The translations under genes and the position numbers were made by a program. Positions 45,094 through 57,205 of a DNA stretch of 64,000 nucleotides are shown here, one piece after another (the first letter of the stretch is position 1; each line of letters begins with the position of its first letter). The DNA is from Artocarpus heterophyllus (lineage: Eukaryota; Streptophyta; Magnoliopsida; Rosales; Moraceae): assembly GCA_025403435.1 (NCBI GenBank), contig JAJQZP010000256.1:961648-1025647 (forward strand), read 5' to 3'. The notes below the pieces were generated by a model. The model ran no database searches. It was not told where the DNA came from and was given only the letters and a program-made list of their open reading frames with translations.

Positions 45094-45584
45094 GTTTCCT
45101 TTGAATAACTTCTAATAATGCTATGTTCCTTTGCGTTAAACTATTTTTATAAAACCTAGTCCTACTGAGCCTTTCGCTCACGTTTTATCTGTTTTAAATT
45201 TCCCCCCTTCTAGGTGGTTTCCCATTTAGGTTTGGAGAAGATTCTTCGGACCGAACTCAGGAGCAATAGGAGAACTTATTTACATTTTGTATTATTAATC
45301 AAGGCATGTAAGACTTAATTTTATTTGTACTTGGACTGTAATTGTATTTATGATATTGTCAGTACTATGTGTGTGCACAAGTTGTGGGTTGTAGAACCCA
45401 TATTCGCGGTTTTTAATTAATTATTATTATTTGCTTAATATTTATAAATTCGTTTATCAAATGTGGTGAAAAATCTCTTTATTTCTTATTTAATTGGATT
45501 TTTAAACTCTTAATTTCAATTAAATCCTCTTTTAATTAATCTAAATATTCCGCCACGTCACCTCCCGTACTCCGGGGCGTGACA
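43467..45584. mobile_element. Solo LTR, 2118 bp, with perfect 5-bp target duplication
   Basis: It begins TGTAACGTC and ends GGGGCGTGACA, so the ends are TG..CA and nearly inverted (TGTAACG / CGTGACA). CGTTT flanks it on both sides (43462-43466 and 45585-45589). There is no second LTR and no gag or pol frame. TGTAACG...CGTGACA ends are common in plant Ty3/Gypsy LTRs (family knowledge). It includes a CT-rich zone near 43740-43830, a spaced CGGCAGGCCG repeat at 44302-44425 and a (TTTA)n run near 45058-45092. Confidence 0.9.
44302..44425. repeat. Six spaced copies of CGGCAGGCCG inside the solo LTR
   Basis: CGGCAGGCCG is found near 44303, 44325, 44347, 44371, 44393 and 44415, spaced 21-24 bp, with the sequence in between mostly different. 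A seventh partial copy (GCAGGCCGAG) lies near 44636. It raises local GC content sharply. Confidence 0.85.
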
Positions 45585-47278
45585 CGTTTTTAGCTGTTAG
45601 ATTAACATATAACGCTCAAAAACAAAAAAGCTTACCATAAGTTAAAAAAGCTCAACAACGTCGGATTTAAAAAAAAAAAAAAAAAAAAAAACTTAAACAT
45701 CACCATTTTTTTTTAAAAAAAAATCCTAAAATGCCATTGCTTTCGACAAAAACCTCGACGATGTCCAAAAGTTGCTAACCTCCTCTGATTCTCCCCCACC
45801 TTTGGTGACTCGTCATTTTCCACCTCCGATGACAACATGAAGACCACCTATCCCTTGGGGATGCATCTCCTTCGTTTGTAGCGTCTTTCCTCCGACCCAG
45901 TTCGCGATGCAACAGCGGTATGTTGCTCGAGGATCGACCCAGATCTAAGACAATAGTCAAGCACCGGATTGACAATGAGCCATGTTGGTCGAGGATCGTG
46001 ACCCACGTTGGTTGAGTTCCCATCCTGACGTACCCCTCGCCATAGAATGCCATTGGAGGTCGTGAGTAGTGTCGTCCATTACGAGGCTCGAGGAGAGGTT
46101 CGTTGCTTTGCTGCCTAGGTCTCAACCACTGTGGAGGCAAGTTGCCAGAATTCTCTTGCGATTCGGTAGCAGAATCAATCGTGTACCCTCATTATTCCAA
46201 CCGAAGCCTATCGCGAGTTCATGATCACAGGTTCCTTACAAACTTTAAAATATGTGATGTAAAATATATATTTTTAAATAATTTTATAGGTTTCATATTG
46301 TGTTCAGGTTAGGCGGATACAACCTAAAATTGACCCTTTTTTCGTGTCAATTTCATATCAATTCAACTTTGATCCGCACCTCTTTTTCTCTGGCCTTAAC
46401 ATGTGAAACTTGTATTGTTATTAGATTGTCTTGTCATATCATGATCCATACTACGTGCCTTAGTGTATGGGAATTTCTATATACATATGAAGTCTAACAT
46501 GAGGTATAGAAAGGAAAAGTCCTTTAAAAAATAATATTCTTAAATGTTTAAATTTTAGTTTTTAAAATTTAATTTTTTTTGAAAATGTTGCAAATTTTTT
46601 TTTTGTTTTACTTTAATTGGTACATGGGTGGATGGTGATATTGAATATGCAACTTACCGATGTATTAATAATTATATAAAGTTGATCCTACTTATTAGCA
46701 AATCAAACGATATAGGTGTACACACACTATTCATTATCAATATACTATCCATTAAATAATCAATAGTGATAGAATTTTTTTTTTCTTATTATACAATTGC
46801 ATAATAATTATTATTCTCTCATGGCCCTGATTTAATGTATTTTAAATACAATAGTGCCTTTATTTAGTAATAACCATTATTACAATTCAAATACGCAATA
46901 TTATGGCCCGTTTTGTATTATTTTGAAAATTTTTTTGCATGTTTTTTGAGGAAAAAATTTTCAAAACACTCTTAGCACAATTCTCAAAAAAAAATTATTC
47001 TCTAAAACAAAATCATTTTCACATATTTTATCAAAATCAAGTGTTTAACTTTATTTATTCATTGTGAACTCGTATTTTAAATTAAGTTTTTTTTAAATAT
47101 CCTTCATAAATAAACACTTTATATATAAAATTAAGACTTTAAACACGTATTGGATCCTTTCTTGGAAAACAATAAACAATATTGTCTATTAACAAAACGC
47201 AATACTTTATTTCCCATAAGGTCTAAAAGGTTTTACAATACATGCTTTATAAGCATAAGTGCTAACATACAATCCCCT

Positions 47279-47756
47279 AGGGGCATTTTTGGTATGCAGG
47301 ATTAGAAAGAATTGAATTAGATTAAATCTTAATGCTTTGTTTGGTAAAAACTTTAAAGGATTGAATTCCGTTGAAGGGAATTAGGTAATTTCTTGCTAAA
47401 GCATAGGATTAAACATAAGCTTTGTACATTATGAAAAATTTCAAAGACCTATTTGTAAAAAATTATAAAAAAATATAGGGTCAAATTAAAATTTTCCAAT
47501 AAATGAGGTGTCAAAATATAATTTTTATGTGATTAAAATATTTTTAATAATTATAGCTTTGTCCCTTTAATTTTAAACAATTACAATTTGACCTAAAATT
47601 TGAATTTTTTTTTTTTTACAAAAAGCCCTAATCTTAATAACACAACATTAAACATGAGATTGAATTAGCTAAAATTTTATCCAATCCATTCCCATACAGG
47701 CTAATCCAACCCAATTCTCTAAAACTATCATATTCAATGTACCAAACAGGTCCCAA
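47279..47756. mobile_element. MITE-like element with inverted ends
   Basis: The left end reads GGGGCATTTTTGGTATGCAG and the reverse complement of the right end GGGACCTGTTTGGTACATTG. Both are followed by GA/GGATTxxA-type sequence (GGATTAGAAAGAATTGAATT within the left arm). The element has no coding capacity. Confidence 0.6.
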
Positions 47757-48671
47757 ATAGATTGTTTCAGTTGAAATGCAGATGTTGCCGTTAAGATAAA
47801 TATTGGCTTTATTAGAGTGCAGGGTGCAGTTCTGTAATGATGAAGGTCATGTGTTTGGGTTTTATCTATACTTGTATCGGACAAATATCAATTCAGTTGT
47901 TAATGAGCTGGGTTCATCTTTATCTTTTGTAGGTCATGTTTATTTAGGACATTCAAATTTTGTGGTTTGAAGTTGATGCTGTTGTTATGACATTCAAGGA
48001 ATACACTAATACATACTATAGTGAATTGGGTTTTATGGAACTAATGTGCCGAATGCCCTAATAAATGCACTAATAACTTGTTTGGGTCACAAATTTGAAT
48101 TGAAAATGCAACAATTTAAATTTTATGAAAAAAATGGTGTAATAAAATTGAATTTCGACTAAAATAAGTTGGATCAGACTGGTATTTTCAAATGAGCTAT
48201 AATATAACTCAATTAGTTATAATTTATAAGAAACGTTAATAAAGAAAAAAAAGGTTTAAACTAAAAAAATGAGATTAAAATATGGTTGAAAGTGACAATA
48301 AATCAAACAGTAGTTTTTTAGTTGAAACTATAAAAAAAAGTTTGAAACTGTGATTGCTAATCGTAGACAAAAAATTAGTATAAGAAATATTAGTCAAGTG
48401 GAAAGAAATGTTTAACACTTCCGGAATGGTCTCGATGGAAGCAAAGTCCCGTTCCAAGTCGATACCTCATGCCATGCAGTTACGTGTCGTTTTCCACAAT
48501 TAATGTAACAAAAACACTAATATTACTTAAATTCATTATAATTTGGTACATGTAAAAAGGAGTTGGACTTAGAAAACCTTACATACAATGATGAAGATAA
48601 ATTATTTCTCATACAAAGTACATACTGTTGAGATTTTCTTTCCACTAAAACAGAGGTTGTATAGTACTTGT

Positions 48672-48831
48672 GAGGCCGTTTGGTATTGTTTTTAAAATAT
48701 GTTAAAATATTTTTGTTTTAGAAAAACAGAATTTTTTAAAAATTATACTGAGAGTGTTTTTAAAATTTTTACCTCGAAAAGTATACGAAAACATTTTCAA
48801 AAATTCTGAGAACAAAAACAAACGGGGCCTG
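48672..48831. mobile_element. Tourist-like MITE, about 160 bp
   Basis: The left end reads AGGCCGTTTGGTATTGTTTT and the reverse complement of the right end AGGCCCCGTTTGTTTTTGTT. The (G)GCCxGTTTG ends match the class of the element at 13367-13486. The interior is T/A-rich. Confidence 0.6.
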
Positions 48832-49859
48832 TATAATTAAAGTGTATAGCTAGAGGATTGACTATAATTAGTCTCCCGATTCTTACGTAATTAATTTCCT
48901 AATTTATTTAGAGTTGGATCCTATAAATTGTAAGCTTCCCATTTAGTAAATAAGAATTCCAATACAATTCTTCAATCTTCCCTACTTTCCCACAAAAATA
49001 AAGCGTCTAGCTTTGTTTTAGTGATTGCAGGTTATATGTCTAAAATCTTAAAATTACATCTTTTATGCGTGCAACTTGATATGTACTAATTTAAGGTTTT
49101 GATATAATAGTTTGGGAACTTTGTTTGCTTATAAAACTTTTGCATACAATATTCCCCTGAAATCAACTTGAACAATTTAGTGTATCAAATAAATGAAATA
49201 AATATTTATTAAACATAAATATACTCTAATAAAGGAAAGGAATTGTTCCTAAAGCATATTTGTCCTTTAAAAAATCTTTTCCAAAACAAATAATAATTAT
49301 TTACCAAAAGAGAAGAAAAACTAAAAGAGAGAGACGGAATTAATTGCCACTTTCCTTTTTTTTTTTTTTGGGTGAATAGCCACCTTCCTAATTTTAACAA
49401 TTCATTTGGCAACATAAAGTCGACAAACACGGTTTGAGGTGAGTTGTTTATTGACAAAAACATACATCGTATGCTGCAAATAAATTAATAAAAGGAGGAA
49501 AAAGAGGAAACGAGTGAAGAAGAAAAAGAAAAAGAAAGAAAAATAGGAAAGGAGTCAGAAAAAGAAAAAGGAAAAAAAAGAAGAAGCAAATCGCTTTAAG
49601 ATAAAAAAATACTTTTTTTCTTCCTTTGTGGCAAAAAAAAAAAAAAAAAAAAAAAATGGTGTCCTTTGTTATGATGTGATTGGAAGAGGAGCCTCATTAG
49701 CGGATTTCCCAGGAACGTTGTCAAGTGAAGAAAAAGTTCCAAGCTAGTTTTCTATTAAAAAACAAAGTCCAGAAAAAAGGAAGGTCGATAATTTAGACAC
49801 AATATAAAAACAACATAAAATAAATAAGTTTAGATCGTATATTTATTAATTATGTCATA

Positions 49860-50356
49860 AATAGGTTGGCATTAATAATATGAAAATAAACGAGTTGGAC
49901 TCGTGCTAACACGTCAAACATGCCTTAACACGTTTAATTAAACAGGCCGTAAACGTGTTAACACAGCACGACACGACCCGTTCATTTATAACATATTTAA
50001 ACTTAAAAATAAAAATATTTGAAATATTTATAGTACGTTAGTATTAATTAGATATTGTGTTTTTATTAATTTTTTTATTGGCTTTTTTTAAAATTTATTT
50101 TTTTTTTAATTTTTAGTTAATTGGATCATGAACGTGTCACATGCATGTTGTTATCGTGTCAACCCGTCACGGCAAGTTTAATAATTGTGTTAATCGTGTC
50201 GTGTCGTGTTACGCGTGCTATAGGTGTGTTGTGTTCGTCTTTGTATTTCTGGCACGTTTATTAATCGTGTCGTGTTCGTGTTCGGGCTAAACGTGTCGTG
50301 TTGTAAACGTGCCGACACGAACACGATACAAACAAGATTATTGCCACCCCTAAAAA
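49860..50356. mobile_element. hAT-like fragment rich in CGTGT/ACACG
   Basis: The right end reads ATTGCCACCCCTA, whose reverse complement TAGGGGTGGCAAT is a common plant hAT-type start. The inner part is dense in ACACG and CGTGTCGTGT repeats. A left end and target duplication were not found. Confidence 0.45.
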
Positions 50357-53300
50357 AAGCTTAGATTGTTCAATCAAACTACTTTTGGCCCATTTTTGAG
50401 AAAGCAATAAAAGATTAACAAGTAATTAAAATCATTAATTTAAAATATTTTTATTATAATATATAAAAATTTTATATTATAATATATAAAAATTTTACAC
50501 ATGATTAAAAAAATAACGTTATTGTCTGTCAAACGCGCTATAAACTTGGATCCTCTCAAGTGACAGCTTGCGTAGGCAATTTCACCGCTCAGAGTTTCAC
50601 GTCGGGGTCCCACATAGTGGAGAACTTTAGGACCCGATGTTTCCACCCCTGTGATTCAATCTCCTTGGGGTGCCCCTAAGGGGCCCATCCCAAAATAATC
50701 AAGGTTGATTAATGTTAAATATATGTTATTTAAAATGTTAAATAAAAGGGAACGACTTCCATAAGGTACCAGTTTTTATCCACATCAATAGGAAATGCGT
50801 TTGTAGCCGTCCAATGAGATCTCTCAGGGTCAAAAACAAGTTACTTCAAAATAAAGTTACATGACTTCCATCTAAATATATAATGTAAAGTTCCATCTAA
50901 TAGCAACCCATCGACATCCTCAGATACCTTTTTTTTTTTTTTTCATATCTATTTCTTTAGATGGCTTTTTTTAGACTTTTTTTATTTTTAAGTTTTTAAT
51001 AAATTTATAGGATATTTAGTATTATATTAAAACTATTGGTTACCATGTAAGAGTTTTATAATATAATAACTTTTTTATTTTTATTGTAATACATAAGAGT
51101 TTTATATTGTTTTTACCTAAAAAATTAATTAAAAACAACTTTGTCAAGCAGATTATTAATGTGTATGAGTTCATTTAACTCATAATGAGTTGTTTATTTC
51201 TGACCACCAAATTCAATAGAAAAAAATGTATCTCGTTAATGAAGAAAAACTAACCTTTTTCGTTGTAGTTTTTCTCTCAATAAAAGTTTGGAAGGCAACA
51301 TTTTTTCTACGAGGACTAATACTTTGAAAGTAAACACTGACATTATTTATAAAAATAATATACATAATTATTGATTATTAATCTATTTTCTTGAGGTTTC
51401 TTTGCGAAATAAAATCTTTATACTCTTGTTTGAAAAAAAAAAAAAAAAAACAAGTCTACTCTATAGTAAGCCATATTTTACAATTTAAATATTTAACAAC
51501 ATAAAAATTGTCTAAATTAGACTTTCTAAAATTGTTCATAGTAAGTGTCAAGTTACTTTAAGATATTAGAAATTATTATATATTACTCTAAACGTTCAAA
51601 TTAAATAATTGTATGGATCAAGATACCATCTGACCTTTTTTTTTTGGTCCTTTTTTTTTTTGCCTAAGTTGCCATAGGTTCCCCTCTTTACTTCCGCACT
51701 CCTTTCTCTCTCCTCAGCACGACAGTCGTCTCTCCTCCACGATGTTGCCGTGAGATCCATGTCGAGTTGCCGCTGTCAGAGTTTGTCAAGATCGCGCTCT
51801 TGCTCCCATCGTCAAACTCTCTTGTCCATAACCTCTGTCGTGCCCACATCGTTGTCGCCATGTCTGAAGGAGCGACTGATTATGATCGTCTCCTCCGACG
51901 AACAACGGTAATTAATCATGCGAGCATTGCAGGCTGTCCTTGACTGTGAGATCGCAAAGTCTTTTGCTTCAAACTTTGCCGCGAGAGAATAACGGCTAAG
52001 ACCTCATCACCGGTGATGCAAACTGTTGTCGTTGATGACCTGGGTGGTTGCGAACTTCATTGGCATGGCAACAACCTGCGGTTAGAAAGAGAGAAGAGAG
52101 ACGAGAAAAAAAAAAAAAGAGAGACAATGAAAAAAAGAAGGTATATTTTCAAAATTTTAGTCATCATATGCTTTATTAAACCTAATTTAAACGTCTAACA
52201 CTAAGATTAATCAACATCTTAAAATTGTTATTTCCCCATGCACCCTTTACAATATTCATTTCTTTTCTATATGAATTATGTATAAAATTCAATCTAATAG
52301 ATATTCAAATGTAAGTTACCATATTTGGCATTAAAATTTGTAAAAAAGAACGCATTTATGTATAAATTTAAGAGAAATTATATAGTAATTAAGTATTTGA
52401 CTTGAACTAATTTTGGTAAAACCATTGTATGAGAACTTATAACTTTTTTTTCTTAACACTATAATACGTGAGAGCTCAATCACAAAACTAGAGCATAAAT
52501 GGCCCCCGCTCAGCAAAACCACCACGAAGATTTGCATTCCCAGTATTGATGTGCTCGTGGCGAAACCACTGACATTGTCGCCGGAGCAGCACTGATCCAT
52601 CTTAAAAACCATATCCGTTTCAAAACCAATGGTTCTCATGCTCAAAATCGTTGATGTCTTCGACCTCATTACCAATGCTAACATCAAAGTTATCCTCGCC
52701 ATTATGATTGCCACAAACGATAGCTCCAGCCATTCTTTATTCACCATAAGGGGGCGGTGAGCACCATCGGAGCTATTTAAGGTCAAGCTAGCCGAAGTTT
52801 TGTCTTAGAGTTAGGAGAAAGAAAGGAATTTTGAGGAGAGATATCAATGGGGAGAGAGAGAGAGCAAAAGTGAGAACGATATTGAAGAGAGAGGGCGGAA
52901 TGATCTGCCATTTTTTTATACCATGGGTATTTTCGGTATCTTATTTGGTGTAGAATTTGTTTGCACTCAAATAGCCTATTAACTGAAGTTTTGTAAAGTT
53001 TGGTATGCTAAGTTTTGTAACTCATTTATTTCTTATTCCAATCATTTGAAAAATGAGTCGAAACTAAGAGTTTAAACTGAAAGTACTATAACATACGAGA
53101 GTTTTATATTATTTGAGTTCAAACTAATAAGTTTTAATTGATTTTGCAAAACACCATTTTTATATTACTTATTAAGGTCCTATTTGGTTTGTATATTTGA
53201 ATACACATTCAAATATGGAAATTTTTTATGAATCTCTCAAAACTATGTCATTTATTTCACATGCCCTCGATTCTGAAATTAAAACATACCCCTTGTGCCT

Positions 53301-54366
53301 CGTAAACAATAATATATATCCATATTCATCCTTAAATTTTGACATGTGTTGTTTTTTGGATGAAATAACATTTGTTACGCATATTTAAAGAATAAATTCA
53401 TTAATTTCCAAATCTAATTGAATTAGGGTTTGTTCTCCACTTTTCCTCTAACTTTTTTTTTTTTTACTTTTGTGCAACTACTCCAATGATAGAATTTATG
53501 AGATTTTGACGCCCAACTAACTTAAAGTAATTTTTACTTTTAAAATAATTAAAAGTCAAAATGTTATATAGATTAAATGAATTAAAAAGTTAAAATATCG
53601 ATTGACGGTGATCAAATACTAAAAATTAACACACATCATATTTAGTGTTAAATTTGACACCAAAATTATGTTTAAAAAAGTTTAACACCAGACAACATGT
53701 ATAAATTTAACGCAAAAAATAACGATCAAATTTTGCATTTCATTTAAGGTGCGCGAACACGAGGGAATTATCTATTATTTTCAAAGAGAGTATATTTATA
53801 AATAATGGAATTTTGTAATATGATGGTTGAGTAGAATTTTTTTTATCATACAAAATTTTTCTCTAATAAAAAAAGAGACCATCCATAAATATTTTGCACA
53901 TTAGTAAGAGAAATTCTTTGTATTTTCTACGTGAGATTATGGAGGAAATGTTAGATCTCCATGAGATAATTTTTTTCTAAAAAATGCTTAGGATATCATC
54001 GTTGTTAAACACCACAAATATTAGGAGTGCTTCATTTGTGAATTTTATAATGTAAGATTTATTTTTTTATAAAATGTGTAATGTTTAACACCATTAATGC
54101 TCCATAGCATTGTTTTTAATTTCTTTAAATATGTTGACTTTGTTTTTTTGTTTTATTGATGTCCCTTTCTCGCTTGTTTAATCACTTAAATTTAATATTT
54201 AAAACTTGATCACGTGAATAAGAATTATATAAAAAAAATACTTAAACAATTCAAACAACAGACCTTGATCGTGCACAATAATCTTTTAAATGAAAAAATC
54301 TTAAAAAAACCTTTTCAAAGTCAAAATAATAAAAAAGGTGGAACTTAAAAGTAGTTGGTTATCAAG

Positions 54367-54463
54367 TTGACCTAAAGTTGACCGAGGCCACGTGGGTAGG
54401 TTGTAGAGTTGTATTTCAGCACTGACTCCACAAAGCAGCCGCCTTTTGCCCCCTCTCTATAAA
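54367..54463 (+). promoter_or_regulatory. Promoter of small gene A1: two W-boxes, G-box, GCC-box, TATA
   Basis: TTGACC at 54367-54372 and 54378-54383 (WRKY sites), CACGTG at 54389-54394, AGCCGCC at 54437-54443 (ERF site) and TATAAA at 54458-54463, about 115 nt before the ATG. A (CT)n run (about 54523-54552) fills the leader. The arrangement suggests induction by wounding, pathogen or ethylene/jasmonate signals (inference). Confidence 0.65.
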
Positions 54464-54519
54464 TCAAATCTAATCGAGAGCTGCTTCTCCATTCTCCCGA
54501 AAAAGCAATCCTCCCAAAC

Positions 54520-54553
<34 letters not shown>

Positions 54554-54578
54554 GAATTCTGCATCAAGAAACTCGAAG

Positions 54579-54848
54579 ATGAATTCGATATTCAGCTGCT
54601 TCGACGCCTACTGCGCCGAAGTGATCTTGGGGAAGTCCGTGACGGCCAATGCCAGGGCCTACTACGCAGTCGCCGGCGACGCCAAGTCTCCAAGGCGACA
54701 CGACGCAGCGACGGAGAAGACGATCGGAAAGAAATCAGAAGGAAACGGAGAATTGGCCGAGAAGACGAGAACGAAGAAGCCGCAGAAGATCGGATGGGCG
54801 CCGGAGTTCGACGGACTCGATTGGTTCGAGAAGCTCGTCCCGTACTGA
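54579..54848 (+). CDS. Small protein A1, MNS type, 89 aa
   Basis: Intronless gene. The N-terminus MNSIFSCFDAYCAEVILGKS is hydrophobic/acidic with two Cys. The middle is Lys/Arg/Glu-rich and probably disordered. It ends APEFDGLDWFEKLVPY. Function unknown to me; I recall short wound-responsive Arabidopsis proteins at At1g32920/At1g32928 as likely relatives, to be tested by search. It is the first of five related genes. This frame is chosen over the longer overlapping frame from 54446 because its start and end match copies B1 and C. No signal peptide is evident, so a cytosolic or membrane-associated protein is likelier than a secreted one. Confidence 0.86.
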   Translation: MNSIFSCFDAYCAEVILGKSVTANARAYYAVAGDAKSPRRHDAATEKTIGKKSEGNGELAEKTRTKKPQKIGWAPEFDGLDWFEKLVPY

Positions 54849-55209
54849 CGATTTCATCTTTCTTTCTGCCACGATTCTGAGATCTTTGACCGAAAAAAGT
54901 GAATTTTAGATAGTTTATGGAATCGTGTGTCTCGTAGGAATTCTTGATCGGAGGAATCGCCAGGATAGGATGCATAGGATTCTCTGATTTGATTTTCCTT
55001 AGGTTTTTTTTCGTAATTGCAAAGTAGCTTCGAGATTATTTGAATTTGTTCATTCTTTTTAATTTTGGCTATTGTTTCACGCGATTCTATTGCGTATTAG
55101 TATATATATATTTTTTAATTGTGTCACGAGTAATGAAGCCCGGTTTTTCAAGTTTTTGATATAAAGCAAAGATTAATTTCATATTAATTCTTGAAAGAAA
55201 GAATATATT

Positions 55210-55385
55210 TGTTAAAGTCTGTGTGACATTAGTTGGTTTTAACTAATTTTTTAATTAGAAACAATATAAAGATTTTACATACACAAAAAAGTTTGATACA
55301 ACAAAATTGTTATAATATAATGTTATCATATACTATAGTGTTTATCATTTTAACCAGCAGTGTATTACTATGCCAAACACCTTGG
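55210..55385. mobile_element. MITE present in unit A, absent from unit B
   Basis: After TTCATATTAATTCTTGAA unit A carries about 170 extra bp, with AACAATATAAAGATTTTACAT, AACAAAATTGTTATAATAT and TTATCATATACTATAGTGTT, before similarity to B resumes at TTGxTAGACTTT. The inner sequence fits the window-wide MITE family. Confidence 0.65.
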
Positions 55386-56224
55386 TAGACTTTAAAAATC
55401 ATATTTCGTATATTTTGAACTGGTGATGTGTGTTTTGGACGCCCTCCTAACTAGCTAATGAAGATGAAGACCATTTAGAACTTTTTATTTGAGAGAGCTT
55501 TTTTTTTTTTTTTTTTAATGAAAGGAGAACCATTTGTTTTTTGAGAGATCCCTTCTTTCATTTAAAGAAAGAAGAACATTCCAGGTGTTTAGAAATATGC
55601 TTACTTTGTCAAACACATTACAAATATTAAGAAAGGTTATTGTAAATCCTTCAAAAAAAAGGGTTCTTATTAATTTTTGTGTATATATATATGATGGTAA
55701 TGTGTGAATAATGGTGACCCATTTTGTATTTTTTTTCTTATTAAATGTTGTGATCCCCTTATGATTTACCTTAACCCGATCAAATCAATCGGAATTAATT
55801 TTCTATTAAGTATGTAACCTGATTTGTGGATAAAAAACCAATTAATTTGTTCAATAGCATAAGTGTTCATGGTTTTTGCCTTTTTTTTTTTAATTTGTAT
55901 GGAAGGATTTAGGTTGTTTGGGTTTGAAAATTGAAATGTCTACCAATATACTAAAATTATCAAACAAAATTACAATTTAATCCATTTAGGATATTTTTTA
56001 AATAGTCCAAATATGAATTAACTTAAAGATAATGTGCATGAAGAATTAAAACTCGATTTAAAAAAAATTTAAAACTCAGAAACACATAGCCATATCTCAA
56101 CATTATCAATAATTTTTTGCTTTTTTTCTTTTTACCAAAGAACAGAAACCTTTCAAGATTAGGAAACTGGAGTCCTATTGTTTTTCAGTTTTCCTAATCC
56201 GAAAATAATTCCTCCGAATCTCTC

Positions 56225-56231
56225 TATATAA
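56225..56231 (+). promoter_or_regulatory. TATA box of small gene A2
   Basis: TATATAA, 119 nt before the ATG at 56344; the same box is conserved at 58837-58843 in unit B. The conserved block CCTAATCCGAAAATAATTCC lies just upstream in both. Confidence 0.6.
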
Positions 56232-56343
56232 TCACAACCCCTATTTTACACATCTCCTCACAAACAAATCAATCATGTCTCAAAGGCAAAGAATCTTTTT
56301 AATTACTCTCTCTCTCTCTCTCAGTCTAAAAAACTTTCAAACC

Positions 56344-56583
56344 ATGAATTGGCTTTCCGCTCTCTACGAGATTTGCTCAGCTGAAGTAGCCGCTCGGGGG
56401 CAGAACTCGACAAATAACTCCGTTTCTGCCAGCGAAATTATGCAGTTGTTTTCGATGCAAAACGTGTTTCCGAGAAAAGGTGACGAATCGAAGGAAAACA
56501 AGAAAGAAAAGCAAGAAGTCAAGGAAGAACCTCCCATGAAGATTGACGGGCTCAAAATTTTTGAGACCTTTGTTCTTTATTAG
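56344..56583 (+). CDS. Small protein A2, MNW type, 79 aa
   Basis: Intronless. It starts MNWLSALYEICSAEVAARG, followed by a Ser/Asn-rich segment, IMQLFSMQNVFPRK, a Lys/Glu-rich stretch (SKENKKEKQEVKEEPP) and the C-terminal motif KIDGLKIFETFVLY. An in-frame ATG at 56275 would add 23 residues encoded partly by a CT repeat. I reject it because unit B has no ATG there and starts at the same MNWL. The layout (MN start, EV near residue 15, charged middle, FDGL/IDGL..FET end) shows it is a paralogue of the MNS proteins. Function unknown. Confidence 0.85.
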   Translation: MNWLSALYEICSAEVAARGQNSTNNSVSASEIMQLFSMQNVFPRKGDESKENKKEKQEVKEEPPMKIDGLKIFETFVLY

Positions 56584-57042
56584 TTGAGTGATTAGGTTTA
56601 ACGCCAAGAAATTTTATATTATAACGTACAAATTATGTGACTGATAGGAATACTCTTGATTGTTCTTGGTCTTTTTTTATTTTAATTTTTTTATTTGTGA
56701 TTGAAAGGTTGGTTGCAACAGTATAAAGTCTCAAACATCTAAATTAATTTAATATATTCTTTCTTTTTATTGTTATCATTCTTTGTTTTGATTATTTTTT
56801 GCGATTTAATCTTTGCCTCTTCTCTTCTCTATTTGGTATGTAAATAAAAGGGCATTGCTTTTAGTATTATTAGGGTTTAATCAGAAAAAATCATTACGTT
56901 GAAAAAAGGTTAAAAAACCTTCTCCCGTCGGTCTTAGTTGTTATAAGAACTTTTCTTTTTTTGGTTGAAATCTATTATTTCAAAGACAAAATAAGCAAAA
57001 AGGCAAAACAACAAAGTAGTTGATCATCAAGTTGAACTAAAG

Positions 57043-57096
57043 TTGACCGAGTCCACGTGGGTAGGTTGTCGACTTGTATTCCACAATAAAGCCGCC
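57043..57096 (+). promoter_or_regulatory. Promoter of small gene B1: W-box, G-box, GCC-box, no TATA
   Basis: TTGACC at 57043-57048, CACGTG at 57054-57059 and AGCCGCC at 57090-57096 match unit A. The first W-box of A is changed to TTGAAC here. The TATAAA that A has after the GCC-box is missing; the matching stretch reads TTTCCCATGTCTCAAGACC. Confidence 0.65.
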
Positions 57097-57205
57097 TTTC
57101 CCATGTCTCAAGACCTTCTTCCCCAATCTCCCCAAAAAGCAATCTTCCCAAACCCTCTCTCTCCTCTCTCTCTCCCCCTAGAATTCTGCTTCAAGAAACT
57201 CAAAG

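Larger units (their letters stand above)
45600..54300. other. Intergenic transposon graveyard
   Basis: It contains decayed GC-richer islands at 45730-46210, 51660-52110 and 52490-52790 (coding-like composition, no recognisable domains, probably captured or decayed gene pieces in transposons), MITEs at about 47279-47756 and 48672-48831, a hAT-like fragment at 49860-50356, and many copies of the GAGAGCTTTATAC core. A (GA)n-rich tract follows at 52850-52865. No real gene is supported. Confidence 0.6.
54314..56977 (+). repeat. Tandem duplication unit A, about 2.66 kb, carrying two small genes
   Basis: It begins TTTCAAAGTCAAAATAA and runs through one MNS-type and one MNW-type gene until TTTCAAAGACAAAATAA, where unit B starts. 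Similarity to unit B covers promoters, coding regions, 3' regions and intergenic DNA (for example TGTCTACCAATATACTAAAA and ACAAATTATGTGACTGATAG in both). Confidence 0.93.

Noticed and set aside
52331..52786. 151-residue minus-strand frame
   Set aside because: No recognisable domain, the end is AT-rich intergenic sequence, and it sits among transposon remnants.
54446..54880. 144-residue frame overlapping small gene A1
   Set aside because: It starts in the leader and CT repeat, is Arg-rich from reading the wrong frame, and has no counterpart ending in copies B1 or C.
56275..56343. Upstream in-frame ATG giving a 23-residue extension of A2
   Set aside because: The extension is partly a CT repeat (LSLSLSL) and unit B has no ATG at this place; both copies share the MNWL start.
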